From: Flavobacterium alkalisoli
Lineage (GTDB): Bacteria; Bacteroidota; Bacteroidia; Flavobacteriales; Flavobacteriaceae
Assembly (NCBI RefSeq): GCF_008000935.1
Contig: NZ_CP042831.1
Coordinates: 3,286,001 to 3,350,000, forward strand
DNA: 64,000 nucleotides
Reading direction: 5' to 3'
Position 1 is the first letter of the stretch; each line of letters begins with the position of its first letter. Below, one piece after another: positions 34,678 through 44,594 of the stretch. The notes under the pieces were generated by a model. That model was not told the DNA's origin, did not search any database, and worked only from the letters and a program-made list of their open reading frames with translations. Position numbers and translations under genes: made by a program.

Positions 34678-37600
34678 ATGAAAAAACTCTACCTTTTATT
34701 TTTCTTGTTTTTGTGTATCCTCACGCGGGCACAAACAACTGAAACTTTTGAAACAGAAACCGCAGGCTCGACATCTTTTACAGATAATGGTCAGGTTTTT
34801 AATATTACTTCACAAGCACAAGGTCCTTTTGATATACAAACCGGATATTTGGGAACAGGCTGGAACGGAGTAAGTACAGATAACATATATATAGACAATG
34901 ACGGTAATGCAGACGCTGGAATTCCTGTTGAGTTTACAATATCCGCTGCAGGAGGCACATCCTTTTATTTAAAAAGTATGTGGCTATATCTGGCTGATAA
35001 TGCGGCTAATATAACAACTGTTTCGGGATCAGTAACAGTTACCGGGTCTTTAGGTGGTTCAACACAATTTTCTGCCACGAGCAGCTCTGGTTTTAATACT
35101 TCATTTGGAGTTTCAAATGGTTTTACCTTCATTAACATAGCTAATTTTGGAGGTTCAAATAATTCCTCAATATTAATTGATAAATTTACCATTACTACTA
35201 CAGGTAATATAGCATATGTAGCTTTAGATGCCATGACATGGCAGGCTGCTCCTTCCTGTGCTTTAAGCGCATCAATAAACTCACAAACTAATGTTGCTTG
35301 TAATGGTGGTTCAAATGGTAGTCTTTCTGTAACAGCTTCCGGAGGAACCCCTAATTATACATATGCATGGAGCAATGGTTCAACAACAACTAATACATCT
35401 TCTACCACTAATAGCATAATTTTTCTTACTGCTGGTACATATAGTGTTACAATTACAGATGGTAATGGTTGTACAGCTACAGCTAACGCTACAATTACAC
35501 AACCTACAAGTGCACTTACCGCCACAACATCAAAAACAGATGTGAGCTGTAACGGAGGTAGCAACGGTACGGCAAGTGTATCAGTAAGCGGAGGTACACC
35601 TTCTTATACTTATTCATGGGCCCCTTCGGGAGGAACAAATGCTACGGCCTCAGGACTTACGGCAGGTACTTATACCTGTACAATAACTGATGTAAATGGC
35701 TGCCAGATAACAAGGAGTGTTACTGTAAATCAGCCTAGCGCTGTATCTGCCAGTGCTGTAGTAAATTTTAATGTTACCTGTAAAGGCAGCGAAGATGGTA
35801 TCGCGACCGCCTCGGGAACCGGAGGGACTCCTCCATATATTTACTCTTGGTCAGATGGTAGTACCTCAGCTACACCAGCATATCTAACACCAGGCACACA
35901 TACCGTAACTGTATATGATTCAAACTTTTGTTATGATACTGCTACTGTAACTATTACAGAAGCGGCTACTCTGCTTTCAGTTAGCCCTTCTTCACAAACT
36001 AACGTAAGCTGTAATGGAGGAGCAAATGGTACTGCATCTGTAGCTGCCTCAGGTGGTACAGGCGGATATACATACGACTGGACTCCGGGTGACCCTACAG
36101 GGGATGGATCTGCTTCTGTAACAGGGCTTACTGCAGGTACATGGACATGTACGGTAACAGACACTAATGGATGTTCAGAATCTACTTCAATAACAATTAC
36201 AGAGTCATCGGCCCTAAACTTAACCATGGCCTCAAAAACTAATGTTCTATGTGATACAGGAGGTACTGCATCTGTACATGAAGCTACAGGAGGTACAGGC
36301 AACTATACATACGACTGGACTCCGGGTAACCCAACAGGAGATGGCACTACATCAATATCTAACCTAAGCGCAGGTACATGGACCTGTACAGTAACTGATG
36401 ACCTTGGCTGTAGCAAATCTGTCGACTTTACAATCGTTAATGTAACCGGATCGGATATTGTTTGGGGTAGCGGTTCTTCTAATACTACAGACGACCAAAA
36501 CGGTAAATTTGCAAACGATTTTTCAATCCCAGGTTCATGGAAACCAGTATATCTTGATGGAACTCACACTCCGGTACAGTCATGGACACGTACTACTACA
36601 GGTACAAGTCAGGGAGCATACTGGGGTGGCTTATCTCCAATAGCATCACCTTCACAAAGTGACGGTGCAGCTATTTTTGATTCCGATTACCTGGATAATC
36701 ATGGTGTTGCCGGCAATTTTGGTGGAGGAATTTCTCCTGCTCCCAATAGCGGTAGATTAATTTCTCCTTCCATCGACCTTACAGGTTATTACAACCAAGA
36801 ACTTTATGTTGATTTATATCTATACTATCGTAATTTCAGTATTACTGAACTATCAGTAGGTTACTCTAATGACGGTGGTACAACATGGACCGATATCAGC
36901 ATATTACAGCCAGGCATAGCGTCAGGTGATGTATTTAATACTGCTAAGGTATCCTATCCGTTAACAGGCTTAACCGGTGCGTTGGATCTGTCAGATTGTA
37001 AATTGCGATTTACATTTAACGGAGATTATTATTTTGCGATGATTGATGATGTTACCGTTCGCACCGGATCAGAAGAGTTAGCTGTCAATGTTGCTTCACA
37101 AACAAACAATACATGCTACGAAGGTACAGAAGGAGCGATTACGGTAAACGGAACAGGTGGTGCTGCCCCATATTCTTATTCATGGGACAATGGTGCTGAC
37201 ACGGCTTCTATAGCAAACCTTGCAGCAGGAACCTATAATGTAACCATTACCGATGCTAACGGATGTGATGCAGTGGCTTCGGTAACTATAACAGAACCGG
37301 CTTCGGGATTATTTGCCGGTGCCTTGGTTACTGATGCTTTATGCGGAAATGACAATGGTACTATTGATGTTACTGTAACAGGCGGTACATCTCCTTATAC
37401 TTACCTATGGAACACTGCAGCAACAACTGAAGACCTTATAGATCTTGCAGCAGGTAACTATAACGTAACCATTACCGATGCAAACGGATGTAATGCTACA
37501 ATTAGTAATATTATTGTATCACAAACAGGCCCTACTGTTACAATAGCAGGTACAAATGTTACCTGTGGTGGTGCTAACGGTATGGCTGTAGCTAATGTAA

Positions 37601-40600
37601 CCGGAGGAGTGCCTCCGTATACCTATTCCTGGAATAATGGAGGTGATGTGGATAGTATTACTAACCTTACTGCCGGTACTTATACCGTTACCGTAACCGA
37701 TGCTAATTTATGTTCAAATACGGCAAGCGTAACAATTACAGAGCCTGCTCCGTTTGAAATACCAACCGCTGGTCCTTCTATTGTTTATGAAGAAACATTT
37801 ACACAAAATCAAACATATTGTCCGGGTAGTTCAAATTATGATAATTGGGGAGTTTTCCGTTCCAGTATAGATGCTGGAGCAACATATGTTAGCATAACGC
37901 TATCAGGATCTTCACTTCCGGGGGGTATAACATGTAATGACCCCGTTGCAGTAACCCAAATAGCTCAGGCATTACGCTCAGGAACTCCTCTTTCAATAAC
38001 TGGTGATGGAAATGCATGGAATGTAGGAACCAGTTGCGATATAGACTGTGCCCAGGAAGCAGATGCTGTAGAGTTAAATGTTAATAATTTCAGCTGTTCT
38101 TGTTCTGGAGGAGCAACAATACGCCCATGCATTGGTAATGAGAATTGGGGAGGCCTTGGTGGTGTAACCTGTGGAGCTTCAACCCAAACTATGAGAGTTG
38201 AACTTGTAAAAAGTGGTGTTGATATTACAAATGTTAGCTGCAACGGTGGTAATAATGGTACCATAACATTAGACACTACTAACATGACAAGTGGTGTTGG
38301 TCCATATACCTATACTTGGTCTCCCGGAAATCCTACAGGACAGGGTACTAATAGTATATCAGGACTTTCAGCAGGTAGCTATGATCTTACAGTAACCGAT
38401 GCTAATGGTTGTAATGATTCACAAACCTATACGGTAACAGAACCTGCAGTTCTTACTGCTTCTGCTGTAACTACGGCGGTTAGCTGTAATGGCAGTACCA
38501 ACGGTACTATTGATTTAACCGTAACAGGTGGTACTGCTCCTTATACTTTTGCATGGAGTAATACTGCTACTACAGAAGATATGACCGGATTAACTGCAGG
38601 AACTTATGATGTAACTGTTACAGATGCTAACCTGTGTACAACAACTGCATCAGTAACTGTTAACGAACCTGCTGTACTTTCTGCAAGCGCTACAGCTACA
38701 GATGTTAGCTGTAATGGAGGTAGCAACGGTACTATTGATTTAACCGTAACAGGTGGTACTGCTCCTTATACTTATGCCTGGTCTAATAGTGTTACTACTG
38801 AAGATCAAACAGGATTATCGGCTGGTACTTATGATGTAACTGTTACAGATGCTAACGGTTGTACAACAACTGCATCAGTAACTGTTAACGAACCTGCTGT
38901 ACTTTCTGCTTATATCAGTTCACAAACTAATATTGCATGTAATGGTGGTACTACAGGTAGCGCCACAGTAACTGTTACAGGTGGTACTGCTCCTTATACT
39001 TATTTATGGTCTAACAGTGCTTCTACTGCTACGACAACAGGACTTGCAGCCGGTACATATATTGTTTTAATAACAGATGCTAACTCATGTACAACCAACA
39101 CTTCGGTAACTATAACTCAACCAGCTGCTGCTCTTTCTGCAAGCACTATAGCTACAAACGTTAGCTGTAATGGCGGTAGCAATGGTACCATTGATTTAAC
39201 CGTAACAGGTGGTACTGCTCCTTATACTTTTGTATGGAGCAACTCTGCAACTACTGAAGATATGACCGGATTAACTGCAGGAACTTATGATGTGACCGTA
39301 ACTGATGCTAACGGTTGTACAACAACTGCATCAGCAACGGTTACTGAGCCAACAACTGCTCTTACTGCTTCTGCTGTAACTACGGCGGTTAGCTGTAATG
39401 GCGGTAGCAATGGTACTATAGACTTAACCGTAACAGGTGGTACTGCTCCTTATACTTATGCATGGAGTAACACTGCAACTACAGAAGATATGACCGGATT
39501 AACTGCAGGAACTTATGATGTAACTGTAACCGATGCTAACGGTTGTACAACAACTGCATCAGTAACTGTTAACGAACCTGCTGTACTTTCTGCTTATATC
39601 AGTTCACAAACTAATATTGCATGTAATGGTGGTACTACAGGTAGCGCCACAGTAACTGTTACAGGTGGTACTGCTCCTTATACTTATTTATGGTCTAACA
39701 GTGCTTCTACTGCTACGACAACAGGACTTGCAGCCGGTACATATATTGTTTTAATAACAGATGCTAACTCATGTACAACCAACACTTCGGTAACTATAAC
39801 TCAACCAGCTGCTGCTCTTTCTGCAAGCGGTGTGTCTACAAATGTTAGCTGTAATGGCGGTAGCAACGGTACCATTGATTTAACCGTAACAGGTGGTACT
39901 GCTCCTTATACTTATGTATGGAGTAACATTGCTACTACTGAAGATATGACAGGATTAGCTGCAGGAACTTATGATGTGACCGTAACAGATGCTAACGGTT
40001 GTACAACAACTGCATCGGCAACTGTTACTGAGCCAACAACTGCTCTTTCTGCAAGCGGTGTGTCTACAAATGTTAGCTGTAATGGCGGTAGCAATGGTAC
40101 TATAGACTTAACCGTAACAGGTGGTACCGCTCCTTATACTTTTGCATGGAGTAACACTGCAACTACAGAAGATATGACCGGATTAACTGCAGGAACTTAT
40201 GATGTAACTGTAACAGACGCTAACGGTTGTACAACAACTGCATCGGCAACGGTTAACGAACCTACTGTACTTTCTGCCAGCGGTGTAGCTACAAATGTTA
40301 GCTGTAATGGCGGTAGCAACGGTACTATTGATTTAACTGTAACAGGGGGTACTGCTCCTTATGGCTTTGTATGGAGTAATACTGCTACTACTGAAGATAT
40401 GACCGGATTATCGGCTGGTACTTATGATGTAACTGTAACAGATGCTAAAGGATGTACAACAACTGCATCAGTAACGGTTAACGAGCCTACTGTACTTTCT
40501 GCTTCTATTTCATCTCAAACAAATGTTCTTTGTAATGGTGCAGCTACAGGTAGTGCAACAGTAACAGCAAACGGAGGTACCGCTTCTTATGAATACTTAT

Positions 40601-43600
40601 GGTCTAACGGCGCCACTACGGCTACGGTAGCAGGGCTTGAAGCCGGAACTTATAATGTAACTGTTACCGATGCTAACGGATGTTCTGCTATTGCTACGGT
40701 AACTATTGACGAACCTACAAGTCTTAACTTAACAATATTAACATCAAATGTAACCTGTAACGGTGGTAGCAATGGGTCGGCTACTGCAACAGTTTCGGGA
40801 GGTGTAGCACCTTACTCCTACTCCTGGTCTGATTCAGGAGTAGTTGGTGCGAACCCTACAACCTTAGCTGCAGGTACATATACACTAACTGTTACTGACG
40901 ATAACGGATGTACAATTGACCAAACAATAACTATTGACGAGCCGGATGCTCTTACTGCATCATTCAGCTCAGATAATGTTAGCTGTCCTGGTAGCTCAGA
41001 TGGTACTGCTACAGTAACCGTAACAGGTGGTACAGCTCCTTATGAGTACTTATGGTCTAACAGTGCCACTACGGCTTCTTTAGTAGGTCTTACTGACGGA
41101 ACATATACTGTTACTATAACAGATGACAACGGATGTACATTAATCGATTCTGTAACTGTAGTAACAACTCCGGATGTTACTGCTCCTGTAGCTGATGTTG
41201 CTACATTACCAACAGTAACTGTAGAATGCAGCGTACCGGCAGGTATGATTACTGCACCTACTGCTACCGACAACTGCGTAGGAACTGTAACAGCTACGAC
41301 TACAGATCCGCTTACTTACACTGCTCAGGGTACATATACTATTACATGGACGTACAACGACGGTAACGGAAACTCTTCTACACAAACACAAACTGTGATA
41401 GTAGATGATATTACTGCCCCTGTAGCTAACGTTGCTACATTACCAACAGTAACTGTAGAATGCAGCGTACCGGCAGGTATGATTACTGCACCTACTGCTA
41501 CCGACAACTGTGCCGGTACTGTAACAGCTACAACTACAGATCCGCTTACTTACACTGCTCAGGGTACATATACTATTACATGGACGTACAACGACGGTAA
41601 CGGAAACTCTTCTACACAAACACAAACTGTTATAGTAGATGATATTACTGCTCCGGTAGCTGATGTTGCTACATTACCAACAATAACTGTAGAATGCAGC
41701 GTACCAGCAGGTATGATTACTGCTCCTACTGCTACCGACAACTGTGCCAGTACTGTAACAGCTACAACTACAGATCCGCTTACTTACACTGCTCAGGGTA
41801 CATATACTATTACATGGACGTACAACGACGGTAACGGAAACTCTTCTACACAAACACAAACTGTTATAGTAGATGATATTACTGCTCCTGTAGCTAACGT
41901 TGCTACATTACCAACAGTAACTGTAGAGTGTAATGTACCGGCGGGTATGATTACCGCTCCTACTGCTACCGACAACTGTGCCGGTACTGTAACAGCTACA
42001 ACTACAGATCCGCTTACTTACACTGCTCAGGGTACATACACAATAACGTGGACGTACAACGACGGTAACGGAAATACAACTACACAAATACAAACCGTAG
42101 TGGTTGATGACCTTACTGCTCCTGTAGCCGATGTAACTAACCTACCGGAGATAGTTAACTACTGTGGTGTAATGAGTGATGAGATTCCGGTGCCAACAGC
42201 AACCGACAACTGTGCAGGGGTACTTAACGCTACTACTACAGATCCGTTAGATTATACAGAAGTAGGTACTTATGTAATAACATGGACATATGATGATGGT
42301 AATGGAAACACTACCTCTCAAACACAAACTGTAACAGTTGAAGAGTCTCCTCTTAATGCTGTAACATTTGATGATGCAGAATTTGTATATAACGGAACTG
42401 TACAAAGCATTAACGTAAACAATCTTCCTGCAGGAGCTACGGTTACTTATGCCACATCTCCGGAAACAGGAAATGATAATGGTGCTGTAAACGCTGGGGT
42501 GTATACAGTAACTGCAGTTGTTATGCCGCAACCGGAAGCCTTCAACTGTGCTCCTGTTACTTTAACGGCTACTATTACAATCGACAGGGCTACGCAAACC
42601 ATCACATTTGATGCAATACCGGTTAAAAACCTTGAAACTGATGTAGATTTCCAACTGGATGCTACAGCCTCATCAGGACTTGAAGTATACTATACTTATA
42701 CCTATACTTCACCAGATCCTGCTGCTGATGTGTCTTCAACAGGATGGGTAACTTTACTCACATCCGGTGAAATTACAATCACTGCTCATCAGGATGGTAA
42801 CGAAAACTACCTGCCTGCTCAGGAAGTTGAACAACCACTTGTTATTAAAAGTAGTGATGCATCAATATTCACTATGGTTGTTGGCGATGTAACGTATGAT
42901 ACACCTCAAAGTAATATTTACCACCTAATTGATTGCGGAGATAATTCAGATTCAGTAGAGGTTACAATAGTGACCGAGGTAGGTGCTACTGTACAACCGG
43001 GACATACATTTACAATACAAACACCACAACCGGGTATTTATACTGCAACGGTAACAGTAACATCTGAGGATGGAGTTTCTACAGAAACATATACCGTAAC
43101 TGTAGAAAGACGCTTTGATTTCTCTGATATCGTAGTTCAGAAGTTTGATAATGTACTATTGGTAAACAATAACCCGCAAAACAATGGCGGTTATGAATTT
43201 ACAGCATACGAATGGTATAGAAACGGTCAGCTTGTAGGTACAGAACAGTACTACTCTGCCGGTAACAATTCTGGTGACATGTTAGATCCGGATGCGGAAT
43301 ATGTGGTAAAAGTTACTACCGCTCAGGGTGAGGTACTTCAAACATGTCTTGGACAAATTTTCCTTCAGCATGTTAACAGTGCAAGGTTATACCCTAACCC
43401 TGTTGCTTTTGGACAAAAACTTACCATTGATGCTGATTTACCTGCATCTGAGCTTGAAGATATGACTATTACTGTCTATACACTTAACGGTGCCCTTGTA
43501 AAAGAAGTAAAATCTTCATCAAGGATAACCGAGATCGATGCTCCAATGGAAGAAGCTGTTTATATAGTAATGTTAAAATCGGCTAACTACAGTAAAACAT

Positions 43601-43620
43601 TTAAAGTAATTGTACGATAG
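34678..43620 (+). CDS. giant SprB-repeat/HYR surface adhesin with T9SS type A sorting domain
   Basis: The 2980-residue protein has a signal peptide ending at TRAQ. Residues ~20-190 form a beta-sandwich-like domain. About twenty SprB-type repeats of ~76 residues follow (to ~2160), each reading CNGG.(N/T)G...V.GG..PY.Y.WS...GL.AGTY.V.(I/V)TD.(N)GC. Two non-repeat insertions occur: a MAM/jelly-roll-like domain near 590-800 and a Cys-rich domain near 1030-1180. Then come five HYR units of 78 residues (VECSVPAGMITAPTATDNC, GTYTITWTYNDGNGN), an MBG-like domain, a cadherin-like sandwich and a type A tail (LYPNPVAFGQKLTIDAD). SprB is the mobile gliding adhesin of Flavobacterium johnsoniae; this shares repeats, not the whole architecture. 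An outer-membrane barrel gene follows. Confidence 0.9.
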   Translation: MKKLYLLFFLFLCILTRAQTTETFETETAGSTSFTDNGQVFNITSQAQGPFDIQTGYLGTGWNGVSTDNIYIDNDGNADAGIPVEFTISAAGGTSFYLKSMWLYLADNAANITTVSGSVTVTGSLGGSTQFSATSSSGFNTSFGVSNGFTFINIANFGGSNNSSILIDKFTITTTGNIAYVALDAMTWQAAPSCALSASINSQTNVACNGGSNGSLSVTASGGTPNYTYAWSNGSTTTNTSSTTNSIIFLTAGTYSVTITDGNGCTATANATITQPTSALTATTSKTDVSCNGGSNGTASVSVSGGTPSYTYSWAPSGGTNATASGLTAGTYTCTITDVNGCQITRSVTVNQPSAVSASAVVNFNVTCKGSEDGIATASGTGGTPPYIYSWSDGSTSATPAYLTPGTHTVTVYDSNFCYDTATVTITEAATLLSVSPSSQTNVSCNGGANGTASVAASGGTGGYTYDWTPGDPTGDGSASVTGLTAGTWTCTVTDTNGCSESTSITITESSALNLTMASKTNVLCDTGGTASVHEATGGTGNYTYDWTPGNPTGDGTTSISNLSAGTWTCTVTDDLGCSKSVDFTIVNVTGSDIVWGSGSSNTTDDQNGKFANDFSIPGSWKPVYLDGTHTPVQSWTRTTTGTSQGAYWGGLSPIASPSQSDGAAIFDSDYLDNHGVAGNFGGGISPAPNSGRLISPSIDLTGYYNQELYVDLYLYYRNFSITELSVGYSNDGGTTWTDISILQPGIASGDVFNTAKVSYPLTGLTGALDLSDCKLRFTFNGDYYFAMIDDVTVRTGSEELAVNVASQTNNTCYEGTEGAITVNGTGGAAPYSYSWDNGADTASIANLAAGTYNVTITDANGCDAVASVTITEPASGLFAGALVTDALCGNDNGTIDVTVTGGTSPYTYLWNTAATTEDLIDLAAGNYNVTITDANGCNATISNIIVSQTGPTVTIAGTNVTCGGANGMAVANVTGGVPPYTYSWNNGGDVDSITNLTAGTYTVTVTDANLCSNTASVTITEPAPFEIPTAGPSIVYEETFTQNQTYCPGSSNYDNWGVFRSSIDAGATYVSITLSGSSLPGGITCNDPVAVTQIAQALRSGTPLSITGDGNAWNVGTSCDIDCAQEADAVELNVNNFSCSCSGGATIRPCIGNENWGGLGGVTCGASTQTMRVELVKSGVDITNVSCNGGNNGTITLDTTNMTSGVGPYTYTWSPGNPTGQGTNSISGLSAGSYDLTVTDANGCNDSQTYTVTEPAVLTASAVTTAVSCNGSTNGTIDLTVTGGTAPYTFAWSNTATTEDMTGLTAGTYDVTVTDANLCTTTASVTVNEPAVLSASATATDVSCNGGSNGTIDLTVTGGTAPYTYAWSNSVTTEDQTGLSAGTYDVTVTDANGCTTTASVTVNEPAVLSAYISSQTNIACNGGTTGSATVTVTGGTAPYTYLWSNSASTATTTGLAAGTYIVLITDANSCTTNTSVTITQPAAALSASTIATNVSCNGGSNGTIDLTVTGGTAPYTFVWSNSATTEDMTGLTAGTYDVTVTDANGCTTTASATVTEPTTALTASAVTTAVSCNGGSNGTIDLTVTGGTAPYTYAWSNTATTEDMTGLTAGTYDVTVTDANGCTTTASVTVNEPAVLSAYISSQTNIACNGGTTGSATVTVTGGTAPYTYLWSNSASTATTTGLAAGTYIVLITDANSCTTNTSVTITQPAAALSASGVSTNVSCNGGSNGTIDLTVTGGTAPYTYVWSNIATTEDMTGLAAGTYDVTVTDANGCTTTASATVTEPTTALSASGVSTNVSCNGGSNGTIDLTVTGGTAPYTFAWSNTATTEDMTGLTAGTYDVTVTDANGCTTTASATVNEPTVLSASGVATNVSCNGGSNGTIDLTVTGGTAPYGFVWSNTATTEDMTGLSAGTYDVTVTDAKGCTTTASVTVNEPTVLSASISSQTNVLCNGAATGSATVTANGGTASYEYLWSNGATTATVAGLEAGTYNVTVTDANGCSAIATVTIDEPTSLNLTILTSNVTCNGGSNGSATATVSGGVAPYSYSWSDSGVVGANPTTLAAGTYTLTVTDDNGCTIDQTITIDEPDALTASFSSDNVSCPGSSDGTATVTVTGGTAPYEYLWSNSATTASLVGLTDGTYTVTITDDNGCTLIDSVTVVTTPDVTAPVADVATLPTVTVECSVPAGMITAPTATDNCVGTVTATTTDPLTYTAQGTYTITWTYNDGNGNSSTQTQTVIVDDITAPVANVATLPTVTVECSVPAGMITAPTATDNCAGTVTATTTDPLTYTAQGTYTITWTYNDGNGNSSTQTQTVIVDDITAPVADVATLPTITVECSVPAGMITAPTATDNCASTVTATTTDPLTYTAQGTYTITWTYNDGNGNSSTQTQTVIVDDITAPVANVATLPTVTVECNVPAGMITAPTATDNCAGTVTATTTDPLTYTAQGTYTITWTYNDGNGNTTTQIQTVVVDDLTAPVADVTNLPEIVNYCGVMSDEIPVPTATDNCAGVLNATTTDPLDYTEVGTYVITWTYDDGNGNTTSQTQTVTVEESPLNAVTFDDAEFVYNGTVQSINVNNLPAGATVTYATSPETGNDNGAVNAGVYTVTAVVMPQPEAFNCAPVTLTATITIDRATQTITFDAIPVKNLETDVDFQLDATASSGLEVYYTYTYTSPDPAADVSSTGWVTLLTSGEITITAHQDGNENYLPAQEVEQPLVIKSSDASIFTMVVGDVTYDTPQSNIYHLIDCGDNSDSVEVTIVTEVGATVQPGHTFTIQTPQPGIYTATVTVTSEDGVSTETYTVTVERRFDFSDIVVQKFDNVLLVNNNPQNNGGYEFTAYEWYRNGQLVGTEQYYSAGNNSGDMLDPDAEYVVKVTTAQGEVLQTCLGQIFLQHVNSARLYPNPVAFGQKLTIDADLPASELEDMTITVYTLNGALVKEVKSSSRITEIDAPMEEAVYIVMLKSANYSKTFKVIVR
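38848..39144 (+). repeat. 297-bp exact direct repeat, copy 1 (second copy 39532-39828)
   Basis: By eye the two copies are identical over 297 bases and are offset by 684 bases. Each encodes one complete variant SprB unit (ending TQPAAALSAS) plus the end of the preceding unit. Confidence 0.85.
39532..39828 (+). repeat. 297-bp exact direct repeat, copy 2
   Basis: This is the second copy of the 38848-39144 segment, from GATGCTAACGG to CTGCAAGC. The flanking bases differ, which marks the duplication limits. The 684-base offset is a multiple of three, so recombination between copies keeps the frame. Confidence 0.85.
41179..42348 (+). repeat. tandem 234-bp HYR repeats (four near-identical plus one divergent)
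   Basis: Units begin at 41179, 41413, 41647, 41881 and 42115, each 234 bases (78 residues) apart. The first four are almost identical at DNA level; the fifth keeps the protein pattern but has diverged. Confidence 0.88.
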
Positions 43621-43682
43621 ACCACTACCACCCCCTGCCTGCGGGCATGGGTTTATATCGTACAATACAAAAAACACATATC

Positions 43683-44543
43683 ATGAAGAAATATAATTTT
43701 TCACAGTTTACAGTTAAGTCGGTTATGTTGGCCTTAGCGCTTACGGGCTTCACTAAAATATATGCACAGGAGGAAAAACATGAGTTTTCCATGTATGCAG
43801 GAGGTGTTTTCTCATCCATATATTACGACCTTGAAGGCGGACAGGTAGATCATGAACATGGTGTTCAGTTAGGGCTTAAATATTCCTATTTCCTTAATGA
43901 TAACTGGAGTATAGGTCTTGGAGGCGAATACCAGACGTATAATTCAAATGCACGATTTGACTTTGCAAGCGCAAGCTATAATGCCGTTGATTTTGAGAAC
44001 GATTCTTTTGAGTTCAGGTATAATATGACGAGTTACAGAGAAAACCAGAAACTGCATTATGTAAACATACCGGTAACGGTTCAGTTTGAAACCGGAGACG
44101 GAATAACTGATTTTTATATTGCTATAGGTGCTAAAGCAGGTTTTGCAATAAAAGGAGAATATGAAACAACTATAGAAAATGTTTCAACCAGTGGTTATTA
44201 CCCGCAATATAATGCCGAACTGTTTGGACCTACTTTTATGGGCTTTGGTACATTCTCAGGGGTAAGACCGGGTAAACAGGATCTTGAAACCAAAATAGCG
44301 TGGTCAGGAACTTTAGAAAGCGGTGTTAAGCAATATGTAGGTGACCATAATTCCTGCTATATAGGCCTATTCTTAGACTATGGCTTTAACTCAATAGCTG
44401 ACAGTAAAGAAGAAAACGTAGTTAATTATCCGGCTGATGAAATGCCTGTTAACTTAAAATACAATTCAGTAATCAATTCATCTTACACTAAAGACGTACG
44501 TTTGATAGCTTATGGTATAAAGCTGAGATATGCTTTTTTCTAA
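43683..44543 (+). CDS. outer membrane beta-barrel protein next to the giant adhesin
   Basis: I choose the ATG at 43683 (286 residues), giving MKKYNFSQFT and a signal peptide ending at IYAQ; the longer frame from 43647 would add a non-signal stretch. The mature part is built of amphipathic strands: HEFSMYAGGVFSS, LGLKYSYFLNDNWSIGLGGEYQTY, and a final IKLRYAFF with terminal Phe, typical of the OmpA/PorT-like 8-10-stranded barrel. It starts 62 bases after the adhesin stop. In Flavobacterium, sprB is followed by an outer-membrane partner (sprF, a PorP-type protein); this barrel holds the same position but is a different family, so a partner role is inference. Confidence 0.75.
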   Translation: MKKYNFSQFTVKSVMLALALTGFTKIYAQEEKHEFSMYAGGVFSSIYYDLEGGQVDHEHGVQLGLKYSYFLNDNWSIGLGGEYQTYNSNARFDFASASYNAVDFENDSFEFRYNMTSYRENQKLHYVNIPVTVQFETGDGITDFYIAIGAKAGFAIKGEYETTIENVSTSGYYPQYNAELFGPTFMGFGTFSGVRPGKQDLETKIAWSGTLESGVKQYVGDHNSCYIGLFLDYGFNSIADSKEENVVNYPADEMPVNLKYNSVINSSYTKDVRLIAYGIKLRYAFF

Positions 44544-44561
44544 TATTATATCAGTGTACAA

Positions 44562-44590
44562 AAAAAGCAGCCTAAAAGGCTGCTTTTTTA
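44562..44590. terminator. bidirectional terminator between the barrel gene and the GH39-like gene
   Basis: AAAAAAGCAGCC (44562-44573) pairs with GGCTGCTTTTTT (44579-44590) around a TAAAA loop. T runs occur on both strands; convergent genes end on each side. Confidence 0.82.
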
Positions 44591-44594
44591 TTTA

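Noticed and set aside
38400..40500. Regularly spaced near-identical DNA repeats, CRISPR-like at first sight
   Set aside because: The period (~228-231 bases) is far too long and the repeats are in one open frame encoding SprB-type protein units.
41040..42093. Series of antisense open frames of about 60 residues
   Set aside because: They recur every 234 bases only because the HYR coding repeats do; they are shadows without start context or promoter.
34678..43620. Naming the giant protein SprB
   Set aside because: It has SprB-type repeats, but its size, HYR block and inserted domains differ and the partner gene is not a PorP/SprF type.
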